Shown piece after piece: positions 34,065 to 47,520 of a DNA stretch of 64,000 nucleotides. The number at the start of each line of letters is the position of its first letter. The stretch's first letter is position 1. A program made the translations under genes and the position numbers. The notes under the pieces were generated by a model that was given only the letters and a program-made list of their open reading frames with translations, had not been told where the DNA came from and ran no database searches. The stretch is from Nautilus pompilius (lineage: Eukaryota; Mollusca; Cephalopoda; Nautilida; Nautilidae), in assembly GCA_018389105.1 (NCBI GenBank), contig JACATO010000045.1, positions 1 to 64,000 of the forward strand. Reading direction: 5' to 3'.

Positions 34065-37000
34065 TGCACGCACACAAACATCAGATTAATTTTTTCCCTT
34101 TCTAAATCATGGTTATTATCGCTTCCTATCCAACACCTCGCAAAATCTCTAGCATTCATCGTTTCTCCGGCTACCGGAGATTTGTCCCTCCGCTCGAGGA
34201 GGAGGAGACGGTGCACCGCTACCAGGCGTGATCCGCTTCAGCTGGTCTCTGTCAATTTGGGTGAAAACGTGTCATCACCTGCAGCTCACGGTACAATTGA
34301 TCTCGTCGCGCTGGCACTTTACCTGGGATCTCCGAGAGCGCGCTATCGATCGGGTAAAACACACCAACGGAAATGGGCGGTTTGGCTGTCTGGACCCCAG
34401 TGCTTTTAGTATCAATATATTTCGGCTCGTCTCCTCTTCAGACTCTGCTTTCTCCCGACAGTCCGGAATAAATCCGAAAATGCCTTTCTATAAATACTGA
34501 CCCGACATTAATCGAGAGAATCCCGCACAGAGTCCAATGAATTAAGTTTGCGTTCATTTAGTTTTTCTTTTCTTTTTTGGCTCGCTTGTTAGATCTGTAA
34601 ATCAAACAATGAGATGTTCGGCAGCTCGGCTATCGTAACACGAACGGAAATAAATAACCTTATTGAGCAATTCATAAGAATCCATCAGACTCTGTCGCGA
34701 ACTTCCCTGGAGCAGTTACAGCCCTGGCCAATGATTTCGCTTGATGAAATTAAATTAAACCTGTCGAATTTCTATAATAATCTCATGCTAACCGATCGAA
34801 GCGAATTTTCCCACAAACTTCATGGGGAAAATGACCAATATTAAAATATGTAACAATTTAGACAGGTAAAGTGTACGACCCCCTTAAAGACTGTAATCCA
34901 TGACGACAGCTTTACTTAGTTGGAAGCAGACATTTAAAAATAGATTTTAATACGGTTCTTGTTTTAGTTCCATTTTCCTGAGCTGCACCAGTAGCTCAGC
35001 TCCCTAATGCGCGTACATCACTTCAATGCTCTAAAAATGTATTATCCTGGTGTGAATGAACCACGTTAATAAAAGGTTGTTTGTTTGTTTTTTTTACCCG
35101 GCATGCATCAGTAGTTGCGTTTCACCAACAGGAATACCAAAGGTACAGAGAACGTTTTAGAATGTGCAACAGTTTACCCGAGGAATTTGTGCGCGATGGA
35201 GATCGAAAACCGCCCACCTCGATGGAGACACGACTTACGGGCTCCGGCTTGTTTATCAGTGGACGGAGTATCAGCAGCCGATCGCCCCGCCCTCTCCGAA
35301 CATCGCGCGTCGAAGAACAAGAGGCACCGACATACATGACGGGCTGTTGCCGAATCCCATGACTGGAGACTGCCAACGTATACATCGCGTGGAGCCAGAA
35401 ATGACTTAGACGCGTCTTCTTGTGTGTTCGATCGGGCGAGAAACCGCTCGGTGCCCAGTGAACGCCCTCAACTACTGCGCCTGATGGATGAAGGAACAAG
35501 CCACACGCGTACACCCTCACTATGATGCCAAAAAAGATGGATGCTCTCTGCCCCGAATGTTGCTGAGTAGTTGTACCCAACACTCGCTCACGATATGCGA
35601 TATCCTCGCTTAAATGTCTTGGAAGTTTGCTGGCTTTAGACAAAACGTTTCCCTTCCTGCAGAATTCTGACATCCACTCGGCAGATCTGTAGCCTGCAGC
35701 ATGACCGTCCTGCCCCCCCCCAAGATCAGCCCGTCTTCAGATTCAGAACTCATCTAAACAAAAATGCTTGCCGAAATAAAACAGGAGAAGTCTTCGTTAA
35801 TCCATCTCCAATCATCAATTTTCCAAATCCCCTCATCTTACGTGAAATACACTACTACCCTTTCTCCAGTCCGTCTTATTTAACTGTTTCTGGGATATTT
35901 CTTTTTTAAGAAACAAATTACCAAACATCTGTAAGTAATTCGCTTTATCTGACTCCAGTTGTATAATTAAAAAGCAAACAAAAGTAATGACAATTTCGTT
36001 TTCAGTAATAATCTATTAACAGTCTGGAGATCATACACGGCGCGGCTGCCATTTTGCTTCTAAAAATGATGTCACGTTGTAGCTGTAGTAGCTGTTATTT
36101 TAGCCTTGACGTGAAAATAAAAGGAGAGTTTATGCCCTGTTGGGTATCGTAATTAACGAAACTGCGATTACTTACGTGCTAAAATGGTAAAGGAAGAATT
36201 TTGAACGTCTGCCGAGAAGCAGCCCTGATTAGATTGCTGTCTGAAAACGGATTAGGCTGGAGCCGAGAGCGGTGGGAGTAAGAGTGATTCTAACGAGCCA
36301 CTCGAAAACAATGCTTCCTATACTATGGAGGGTAAAACCAAAGTCGTCTTGGCTTATGGCATAGTTGTATAATTCTATTTTTCACTAAAATTATACTCTA
36401 ACTTATGTAAAATTTAAGCTTTCGTATTGTTTCTGATTTGTTTCTTAAAATGACGCTGTTTGGTCAAAACAACATTGCAAATTGTTTATGTACTGAAGTT
36501 TACTGACGTATTATTCTATAGCGGCATCTAGACAAGAGATGACTACCGTGAGTACGGCTGCTTGGCATGGAGACAGACCCATTTCAGTTATCAAATCGAG
36601 GTCTAACTTGGTTTTATTGTTTTAAAATAGACTTTTACATTGTAAAGCATGAAGAACACTCAGGAGTTTGTTTAAAAACACACAGGTGCTTTCATTTTAG
36701 CCGTATACTGACAACTGAAACTTTTGCATCGCTCTATAATTTTCTAATTTTGCTCGATAAAGTCGAATTAAAGGTTCCGAATTAGCATAATGACGTCACT
36801 TTAACGCTGAAGCGCCTGCCTAGTTTTCCACATTCCCAATGAAAAAAGATGACTAAGACTGAACATGCGACAAAATGAAATCTAACATGTAAATACGCGA
36901 ATTCTGAAAAAAATCTTAAGTATAGGTCGCGACGACGAGTGTGACTCTGTTAGAAGTGGCCGTGATGAATACCGTGCCAACCTGTCGAAGCACTGATGTG

Positions 37001-40000
37001 AAGATAGGTTTTGCTGTTGGCATTTCAAGTAAGGTGCAAAACGTATCGGTCGTGGGTTTATGTACTTCCTTTCGCTACCTAAAAAAAGATCACAAGAACT
37101 GGCTCGTCCTCTCTGCTACCCAATATTTTTCATCTGTCACTACACGTTCCTGGCAAAACTGTTGTCTTTTCCAATGAGACATGGAATTCAATTTTTGTTT
37201 CTTCAAGAAAACTTAGAAGAAAATCTTGCGAGAGTACAAGATCAGAAGGCAGGAAATCGCCCGCATCTGGCAAACATACCCTCAGAATTCCCAGCATACA
37301 CGTCTTATAAAACTTCTACTTTCTTAATTAACGTATTAAAGTGTATTAGCTTTGAAAAATGAAAAATTCGTATTAACAGAGCTTCTCCCATGGTCTAGAA
37401 GCAAAAAAGAAGCCAGCTAGATATCATTGTCAGATACAGCGATTGGATAAGATAGTGGGAGAACGGAAAAAATTAGTGGTGCTTCGATGTAACGAACGTC
37501 GCGGTGCAAATTATCCTAAAGTTATTTTGTTACTACCGGAATCAGAAGACTGGTATAATGGTGTGACACAAGTCATAAAACAGTAAATGTCTTGTGACTC
37601 CAATGAAAGGTGAGGTATCTTCTCTGGTTCTTTACGGTGGTCAATGAAAATGAAGTAAAGATGAGTTTTCTTCCACTGTAGACAAGCAAAATACTAAAGT
37701 GGAGGCTATGACGTCATAAAAGGCCCTGTCCGATGTTAGCTGCGCTGCGGAAGTGCACTGTGTCTCTAGATGACTTTTTAAGAAAGGTGTATTATTCTGG
37801 TTCTCGTTGATGCCAAACACCACATCAGATTGTTTTCCCCACCAAATAAAAAAAAATCTCTTGGAGGCGAGTGTGGCATTTATCTCTTGGCGACTCTACG
37901 TCGGTCGTCCTGTTGTTGCAACAATATCTACCTGTCCGTCCTCGTTTATACTTTTTCGCGGGAAGGTCCATCTTACCGATCTCGAACAACCTTAGGGGGG
38001 CAAAGTTTTGTGTCATCGTACAAGGAAATTACCAGATGTGTTGCTTTCTTTCTTGCCAATACCTTATTTGTTTGTTGTTTTTTTTTTACTTTTAAGCCAC
38101 GCCCACATTCTGGAAAGTTGTTTGTAGAACGCTTCCTTTCATCAAACGGGTACCTGGCGATAATACGCGAAGTGGGGTTCTTCAATAAACCCTAAGATTT
38201 GGATGATTTATGGCGTCACCGAAATGCTTTCAGACCAACAGCGCATAAGTACTGACAGCCACAGCAAAAATTTGTCTGACCGGATATTGACTTTGCCATG
38301 TCGCAGCACTCCATCTGTAAAGAGCAAAACAAATTAAATAATAGAAGAGAGACAAATATGATTTTAAAAAAGGAGAAATATAACAAAAAAAAAAAGAAAC
38401 TAACTGCCAAAGATAAATGTGGAAGCTGGGTATTGTGTTTTATAATTGTCTTAATTGGATTTAACGTGATGGAGAAGCTTGAAAACAGCCTAAGAAAGGG
38501 GCACCGATATTTCATAAATAATTTGATTTTGTGGCTTTTTACTCAAACGCCTCTCTCTTTATTGCATCCCGACCAACCCCAGCGTAAAGTGTGGAGAAGT
38601 GGTGGGCTGGGGAGAGAGTAAATAATAATTAATGCCCAAAAGAAATGTTTGTTTAAACGCTTCCAGTGGAATACGTTATTTTAAGTGAGAAGTAACTTAA
38701 TAAATTATGCTAAAGATGTATCTGAAGAAAGCACCAGGTTAATCAGAATATTGAACGGTTCGATGAGTGAAATTTAAAAAAAAAATAAAAATTATAAACA
38801 TAAAAACTCAGTGCATTTAGAGTTTCGCTATCTTAAAATTTCTGCTGAATTCAGCTTCGCCTTTCAACCCCATAATTCTATCTCTTCATTGTACTTCTTT
38901 TTTCTGATCCCAGATTTTTTCGTGACCGTGATCACATCTCGACTTTTCCATTGTGGAGAATCTGAATAGCCTGACTCTTCATCATTTCCGAAGAATTTTG
39001 CACGGCTGGTACCGTATTTGACAGTCACGGTTGGCCGACTGCTGAAACTTTGCAGATGGAACTCTCTGCCTGATGTAATCGGCATCTCTTGGCTGCATCT
39101 TCCTAAACTTGTATTCCTAGCGTTGGAATATATTTGGAAAAGTAAGGTGCTCTCCACACTTCTAAAGAAAGTAATACTTCCTTTCAGTGCGTTTTAGGAA
39201 CCAAGCACCCATCTTTATAATGTACACACTATCTCGAATAAATGAAGCCGTGTAAATACACAGTAAAAGACGAAAAAAAACATAGTGTTGTAGCACTTGT
39301 AAATTCTGTTATGCAATCTGTCTGTCGAATTTGTTGAAACACCGATAGTGGTATAACTAGAGGTGGAACTTTGGTACCATCTGGTCGATGGAATCTAGGC
39401 ATCAATGCGTTGGTGATATTGCAAACTGGATTTTCAGAAATACCTTGCTAGGTTCATAAACTTTTCGATCGTCTAGCCCATCAGGCACCACCAACGGTCT
39501 TCCTGTCAGTCTTGATCGGCTTCTACTGAAAGCATTTGACTAAAAACACAAAAGGCAGCCAAAAGTAGACGCTTTGCCGATCTTAAACGATTCCATCATC
39601 AATTTGTTTTTTAAAGATTCCAACTAGAATCAAAAAAGAGGAAGAACCGGGGACTAAACTTCCAAAGTAAATATCCACGTATTTTTAATAGGATGTATAG
39701 ACAGGGAAATAACAGTGTGATGTGCGGGTATGTAGAACGGGAATATGGTAGGAATTATTTGATCTTTAAGATTAGATTTAAGGTGTTTAGTAAACAATTA
39801 GTCTCTGACCAGGAACATGGCTAAAACCCTGCCGTAAACTGTTAATATAACGAACTCATATATGGTCAGAAATATGATTAACGAAAGCCGAATCCTCACG
39901 TCCAAACAGATGAACTACTATTCACCCGTAAGTAGATTTAAAAAGAAGCAGGGAATATATCTCTCTTATAATAATTCCTCGTTTCAAATTTATTTCATAG

Positions 40001-41303
40001 TAAATGAGAAACTCAAATAATTAATCTGCATATCACGTTTTTGCATTTGATGAAATGCTTAGTGAACGACATAATCGTAATTAATTTTGATAAATTCTTT
40101 TATGGAGACATTACTTGAATTTTTCCATTTAAGAATAGAACAATAAACTGCATGATTCCAGAGCAAGGTAACAAATCATTTTCCGGTTTTAATTTTTTTT
40201 TCCTTTTTTTCTTTTTTACGCGAGCAGTTTTGCCGGATAGTAAGTTTTCCCTTTTGCTTCCCTTCTTGAATGTTCTGGTTTTCTTCAAAGCAGGACAGGC
40301 TGTAGATGTCTAGACTTACTCTGACAAAGTAAAATACATGAAAGAGGCGCCGAATAACCATTATAGACAGAGCCTACGTTATTATTGATGTAAGTGAAGA
40401 GAGAGAGGGGGGGCCGTAGTGCTTCTTCGGACAGCAGTTGAGCATAACTGACCATCGGTCTGTTGGGTGCCTGTAATATAACGAAACAATATTGACCGAC
40501 TATTCAATAACCCATGTTTATGCTCCATTATCCTGGATAAACATGGCTCGGCCGATCGGTCTGGGTCACTCCGGTGTGATAATTGACGCGCAGGGCTAAT
40601 GCCAACCAATCAGCTATCTAGCCCTGCTAGCTCATACGTATCATAAACTGGATCTAGCGGATTTGACTAAGACCTGCTGAGTTAGTATCCGTTGATAAAA
40701 TTCTTTTCTTTCTTCTTTATCCCGCAACTCCAAATAACCCAGCAACGGAATCTGGTTACAGCTTTTTAAGTAAATGCCCAACTGCTAAACTAAAAAAAAA
40801 AATTTTCCAAATATGGCTTCAAATTAAATAGCATTTTTGTGCAACTTTTCTGGAAATAACTTATGATATATTAAAATGACAAATACTTGTTCAACTTAAG
40901 TAAGTAAACTGGTTATGTAACTGATTCTCCATCTTTCCACGTGACTGACCAAAGAATCCTTTTATCAAAACGCTTAAAGACGGTGCTGCCACTGGCAAAC
41001 CAAATCTGAAAGTTAATTTCTCAAAGTCAGGTGAGAAAGAGCTTAGGCCGCGATGATTACAACCAGCTTTTAGTTCCTGAGTCCGACCGCACCATTCATG
41101 ATGGAAAGAATTTATATTTCTGGAGAGCGAGAGTGAGTAACGTTTCCTAAAGGCTGGATTCGGGTCTGGCCAGCAGTTTGGCAGATTGTGTAGAACGATG
41201 GTCGTCGATTCATCCGAAGCTAAATTTTGTCAAATTATTGGGGAAAACTGCGTTGACCAAATGATTGGCAACATTATTTTTTTAAAAAAAAATTATTTAA
41301 ATG
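34065..41303. other. unassigned DNA, long interval
   Basis: The longest non-repeat frame in the window (183 codons, 35122-35673 minus) lies here but shows no known motif and overlaps other open frames. Two isolated TGACGTCA octamers occur at 36791-36798 and 37709-37716. No mobile element recognised. Confidence 0.4.
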
Positions 41304-41901
41304 TACAGTCGACCCCCGCGTAATCGCGGTTCGGAATTCGCGGCCCCGGTTATTCGCGGAATTTCCCTTAGAACCTAACTAATAATTGTCCGTGGAAACG
41401 CCTGCATATTCGCGGAATCGCAAATATCTTCCGCGATTTTTTTATGGCTTTTTTCGTGGCGATATATATTTTTTCACGCTTTTTAACGCTAAATTATTAA
41501 TAACAATATAATTTACTAATTTTGTAATATAAATACTAACGTAAATTCAGCAAAATATCAATATAAAATAAATGCTATTGGCTGGAGGTTTGAAAGTAGC
41601 CAATCCGAGAGCGTCATTCATTTCTCCTCGCTGCTGATTGGCTGCTGCCCACGAGGCGCTGTCTCAGGCAGATGCAGCCCAGCATCATCCCAGTTTACCG
41701 TGTGTAGCTATCTCGAGTGTTTCGCTGAGTGTTGTATTTTTATTAAATTATTATTATATATTTACTTATTTTTTATTATATTTTACGTTATATTTTGACG
41801 TTTATAGGCATTTATATGGACCACGTCCAATATTCGCGGTTTTTCACTCTTCGCGGGTGCTCAAGGGACGTAACCCCCGCAAATATCGGGGGACAACTGT
41901 A
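41304..41901 (+). mobile_element. non-autonomous, internally deleted Tigger derivative (MITE-like)
   Basis: About 598 bp between TA dinucleotides. The left end (TACAGTCGACCCCCGCG) and right end (inward TACAGTTGTCCCCCGA) match the two ends of the element at 11121-13015, in opposite orientation. The 5' flank up to GCTGAGTGTTG (41734) matches the larger copy up to its transposase. The sequence then jumps to TATTTTTATTAAATTATT, the equivalent of the extreme 3' flank of the larger copy. The jump removes about 1.37 kb including the whole transposase, so movement would depend on enzyme supplied by another copy. The open frame crossing it (41638-41934) is a by-product. Confidence 0.92.
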
Positions 41902-44900
41902 TTTGATGATATCGGTTTTTTGTTTGTTAAATGAAGAAAACTGATTATCGAAAGACTAAAAAGGATATATATATATTTGTATGTATGTAGGTGTGATTAA
42001 GTGTATTCGTGTGTGTAATTGATATATTATTTGGAGTAATCTTAGCTACTAACTGGGTTAATTCAGTAGAGTTATACATGAGAACTTCTACTGATAAAAC
42101 CTGCGTTGATAATCGTTCCGACATTAGAATCCAGGAAATTATCTAAATATCAAGGAAAGTAATCTTAGTAAGTGATTTTTTAAAGGTTTTTGCCCTCAGA
42201 AGATTTGATTTTTCTAGTGATTTCTGTTTGACGCAAATTCTTCAGTGAAACGAACAAAGGTCTGTGGAAAGAAAGTAACGACATAGCGGAGACAGGATTC
42301 TGGCATCACGTCTAAACACCTGAACAACGATGGATCTGAAAGAAGAACGCAGGCAGAAGCGGAGTTAGTTGATGTAACCTGCCAAGTGAAGTTCATATTA
42401 AGCTATTGTTCGGGAACAATCCGAATCAGAAATATATAGCTCCGGAGCCGAAGGTGACACCTTTCAAGTCAAAGCAATATTGATCTGCATTGATAGATGA
42501 CACCTGAAAACGTCTGAGAAGGGGGGCTTTCTCGTGATATAATCTTGCTTAAAATTGGGTTATAAAAACGTAGATTCGGTTAGGGATCATGGCGGCAAAA
42601 ACCACCGATCATGCACAAGTAGATAGACTCATTTACAGTCGCGTCTTCCTTTCCTAGACGTGATGGTATCGTAAACGTATTGTGCTTTTCGGATTTCTTC
42701 GCTGGAAAGAACACCAACAAAAAATGTACAGATGCCACGGCACCAAGAGATCTGAATTCAGCCATCTTGAACCGCATAATTCGGGGACGTTATACTAGGT
42801 GTTGTCTTTGATGAACTCATGACCGAATGGATTCGTCGCAACCTGCTCAATTAGTAGTCGCACGGCTCGCCTTAGACAGCGCTGACCGAAAAGACAGCCA
42901 GGTGCCGTCGGGGTCACCATGCTCACCTCGCTAACACGGTACCGATATCGGTGGGGAGAGGGGTTAACTTACTGCCGCTTAAACAACGTGGTTCCGTGGC
43001 TTTTCAAAACTCTTCTATTCCCTCTCAACAGACAAAGGATCAAACCTCCAACTACACGCATTTCTCTTAACTAAGGAAACTTTCTGGAAACTGATTGTTC
43101 TCTAGTTATTTTCGTCGTCTCGGGTTTTATTTACCAAATGTGTATATATATTTTTTTTCTCTCTTCTTTTCGGACGAACGCAACCGGCCATAAAATCAGA
43201 GTGGATTTTAAACGTTTGAGAAGAGTTCGCCATTGCTCCACCCTGGCTGTCGCACGTGCGAGCAACTAACCGCGACTCCGGCGAGCGAAGAGCTCCGTAT
43301 CACCCGCCGCGCCATTTCAGGTCAGCCAGACGCCTTGTTTTCATCCTCTCAAAAGAATACACAACGACATATCCACCCCTTCCGCAGAAACATGTCTGTC
43401 TGGGTTCAAGCCACTTCTGGAGTGTGATTATTACACAACTATGCCCCTTTACTGTATTCGGGGAGTTGCTTTATAGATATTCTTTGGTGAACCGTGTAGT
43501 CCTCAAGTCAGCTGACCACAGAAGTCTTGTGGACAGAGAATTTCCAAAGAGATTCAGCGCACCGACAAATAATCATTAATAGAGCTGCACTAAGAATATT
43601 GCTCTAATATTACAGCGAATACTACTGTAATTGTCTTTAATATTTCTTCCGGAAAGCATTTAGAAAAGTCGTCCGTAGATGTTTGCTCTTAAGAATGCGT
43701 CAAAAACAGATGGGCCCTACTGTCAAATGACGCACCTTTCCGAAGGGCAATGTCCTGCTCTTCCTCCAATATTTAATTAAAAGTAACTATCGCCTTTAGA
43801 AGTAACCGCTCCTAATTAATCTTTAAAGCGAGTTTCGCGGAGAATTATTTACTCTTTTTTTTTACAGAAATAGAAAACAACTTGAATTTTATTCTCTGCA
43901 AACTCGGTGTAGGAAATAAACAATGTTTAATAGTATAAAAGTTAGAATTAGTAGCTGAACGTTTTTCTTTAATCTTACACGTCACTCACTGCTAATGTGT
44001 AACCCTTGCACGTCTTACCACTACTGATACACGGGCAGCTATCACAGTTACTTTGTTATCGTATTTATGTCTGACAAAGGCATCAATTGGGGCCGAGCGC
44101 CTTCTTTCTTACCAGTGTCCAAGCGTTCGGATGCTGGCACAGATGCTCGGAAATATCTCGAACAATCATCAGCAGCCACATAAACATTCGCCATAACTTG
44201 CGCTCTGCTGTTTCCAATATCGAGCAAGAAGTCTTAAGAATCTAATTGATGCGCAGACAGGTATCGTGGGATGAATGCTGCATATTGGTGATGGCCGACC
44301 GAGTTAATTTCTTCGGGGACTCCAGTGATAAAGGTGTCCGAAACAGACCAAAAAATCATTATATATGTTAATATTCTCATGTTTCTGACAATTGCCACCG
44401 ATGCAGATGACGCTTCTGCCTCCAGTGTTTCCGGACGTCGGCTAAACTTTAACTGGGTCTGCTGACAGATCTGAGACCTGCTATTGCCCTATAACCGATA
44501 GCACCGCGCCCACCTGATCGCGCGGAACATGTTACACCTGTACTTTTTAAGGCAAAGGAACCAAATAAAAATATTACCAAATTCATTATTGTCTCTTGTA
44601 CATTTCTTTATTGTACTTCTACCCCACCCCCACAAAAGAAAACGGTGTCGACTATAACAAAACGCCAACATAGTAAATAAAACTGTAAAAGTAGCATAAA
44701 CGTTTGTGTTTCATAATATTTATTCCTTCCTTTATTGTCGATGAAGGTGGCAGGTAAAGACTAAGGACAGATCACCCTGTGCGCGGAGCCAAAGGGTGAA
44801 ATCCAAGCGTGGTAATGGGTGTTTGGAGTTGGTTCGACGCCGAGAAATGTCTGGTTTACCTTCTTTGCTCCGATATTAAATATGAAAAATAGTAGATATA

Positions 44901-45943
44901 ATGCAAATGGCATGTTAATATTGTCTCCCGATTCCATAAGTGTCGCTGTGAAGGACGGGTGGCGGTGATAGGTTCTTGTCCGGGGTTGGCGGTTGTTGTC
45001 CTGTACTAAGCAGACCACGGCGCCCCTGCTTTTATATTAAGAATTTACAAAACTCTCATTTAAGTAACTCCGCCACAGAGAGAGAGTCATCACAGCGAGA
45101 GCGCACCAGAGACGTCAGAGTATCCACTGCAGTTTGCGTGACAGACTATTTACCAACTCCGACCTTTCCCCATCTAAGTCACCTGACCTATTGTCACTGT
45201 GACGTCAGTGCAAATATAGCAAACACACATCATGGGGAAAGGATCTCGCTATTTTTGGTGGAGTGACTTTCGGAAAAATAATCTACCTGGAAATGGAGAA
45301 CGGCGACAGTAAAGACCTCGTCTGTCGGTCGCCGGACTTTACTGGTGTAGGGAGAACGCCTAGCGTTTATAAGAAATCGATGCGGGGCTAGTGGCAATAA
45401 TACCCGAAATAGAAGCCGAATCAACCGCGGATCCAGCTACTTTCAAGAACGGTAATTCGTTAGAAATGCCACCTGACGTCCGCGTGGTTATCAGCGGTTG
45501 TGACGTCACACCTATCACGCCTCTTTCTCGCGTGCGTTTGCCCTGTAAAACCAAACAGACGGAAGGACCATAAGAAACAACTGTTCAGTCTTCCCCTGGC
45601 TGCTTTCTCTCTCTCTCTCTCTGAATAACCTTGCATCAGCTTAGGCGCATCTCGGTAAAGAGAATACCTGCTACCAGCTTCGTATTATTATAATGTCAAA
45701 AAACTTGGCGGTTCCACAACGATTAATAATAATGCATAATGTATAGATATCGAGTTTTTACTCTGTATCTGTAATTCATTCATGAACAAGAAAAATGGAC
45801 CCTTATGCTTCTTTGTTGATCTATCATTTTAGCTATGATTTTGAACAGTTGGTGCCGAACTAATAAATCGAGTTGTTTTTTTTTCTGAACAGAATACTTT
45901 TGTTTAATACGGAAGACAACTCGCTTTTTTTTCTTTCTGAACA
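41902..45943. other. unassigned DNA
   Basis: No gene supported. Two isolated TGACGTCA octamers are at 45200-45207 and 45501-45508, in a more GC-rich stretch (about 45100-45560) that also has ACGTC words at about 45112 and 45476. Confidence 0.45.
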
Positions 45944-45983
45944 GCATCATCATCATCATCATCATCATCATCACCATCATCAT
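45944..45983. repeat. CAT microsatellite
   Basis: CAT trinucleotide run with one CAC interruption, followed by a few ATT units. Confidence 0.95.
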
Positions 45984-46730
45984 TGCTATTATTATTAGGT
46001 TATTTTGAGTTCTACAATAATTCATAATATCACAGTTTGGTTCAGTGTCAGTGAACACCAAGCTGCTTTTACACAACAGCTTCAGGGAGAGCGGTATTTA
46101 GGATTGCTTATGTCTTTATTAACCCGTCTACTGCGGAGAACCGAATCTCCAACCAACTCTTAACTGTAGATAACCGAAAACATTGGCTCACGTGCTCAAG
46201 AGCCCTCTAACTCTTTCGGAAACCTTGCAGTACTTTCCCGAAATTCTAGAGTTTGAACTAGGACACGAATAGTTTTAGTTGTTCAGTGTATCACATGGGC
46301 ACCCGGCACCATTCATATCCGTGCTTCTCGGCCCCGGTAGCTGTGAAATGTACCCAGCATCACTGATATAGTGACTCTTTGTAACTACAAATCGACGTAT
46401 CGCTCCGACCCCGCGTATTGACTAAATATATGGCCAATTGAACGCAATTACTAACTAGTGTTTCCAGGCTGATGGTATAAGGGAGGTAAAAACTAACGTG
46501 GGATACGGAGAGTTAAAACCCGGATGCATTCTAATAAACACTAAGCTAAGCTCTATTTTTAGTCATACATTTCATAACCGCGATACAATCGTGACGTCAT
46601 CGGTTTCCTTAAAAATATGTTATGAATTAACAACTTACTGAACTAAGTTAAGTATTTCTCACCACAGAACCAGCTATCGTCTGTCTGATCCATGGTCTCG
46701 TTTGTTGCACCTAAAGTGGAAAAACAACGA
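45984..46730. other. unassigned DNA
   Basis: One isolated TGACGTCA at 46592-46599. No gene supported. Confidence 0.5.
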
Positions 46731-46732
46731 AC

Positions 46733-46752
46733 TTTATTATTATTTATTATTA

Positions 46753-46800
<48 letters not shown>
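46733..46800. repeat. TTA/ATT microsatellite
   Basis: About 68 bp of ATT trinucleotide with one short interruption. It produces poly-Leu and poly-Asn artefact frames. Confidence 0.95.
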
Positions 46801-46892
46801 GTGGGCTGATGCTTGAAAAATACTCCTCACATCCTGGTTTTCTCGTGCACAGCTCTGATTTCAAACTGTACTGTAGTATCAAAATCCCTTTT

Positions 46893-46895
<3 letters not shown>

Positions 46896-46944
<49 letters not shown>

Positions 46945-47520
46945 GTCATTACAGAGAGAGATATGATGTCATTACAGAGAGATATATGACGTCATTACAC
47001 AGAGAGATATGACGTCATTACACAGAGAGATGTGACGTTATTACAGAGAGAGATATATGATGTCATTACAGAGAGAGATATGACGTCATTACAGAGAGAG
47101 AGAGATGACGTCATTACACAGAGAGATGTGACGTTATTACAGAGAGATATATATGACGTCATTACACAGAGATATATGACGTCATTACAGAGAGAGATAT
47201 GACGTTATTACAGAGAGAGATATATGATGTCATTACAGAGAGAGATATGACGTCATTACATAGAGATATGACGTCATTACACAGAGAGAGATATGACGTC
47301 ATTACAGAGAGATGTGACGTTATTACAGAGAGATATATGATGTCATTACACAGAGAGAGATATGACGTCATTACAGAGAGATATGATGTCATTACAGAGA
47401 GAGATATGACGTCATTACACAGAGAGATATGACGTTATTACAGAGAGAGATATATGACGTCATTACAGAGAGGTATGATGTCGTTATATAGAGAGAGATA
47501 TGACGTCATTACGGAGAGAG
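46896..47520 (+). repeat. GA tract and long type B TGACGTCATTAC minisatellite
   Basis: Starts with about 44 bp of pure GA. About 25 units of roughly 20-27 bp follow: GAGAGATA(TA)TGACGTCATTACA(CA). By eye 14 units carry perfect TGACGTCA. The others are mostly TGATGTCA or TGACGTTA, so C-to-T changes dominate. Frames on both strands across it (for example 47162-47392 minus) are repeat translations, not genes. Confidence 0.92.

Noticed and set aside
34985..35075. tRNA-like word TAGCTCAGCTCCCTAATGCGC
   Set aside because: Resembles a tRNA D-arm, but no B box follows at the right distance.
41638..41934. 98-codon frame
   Set aside because: Lies wholly across the deleted Tigger derivative and runs through its terminal repeat.
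47162..47432. Frames reading repeated MTSYLSLCND or TSLHRERYDV peptides
   Set aside because: They are translations of the type B minisatellite on both strands, not a repeat protein.
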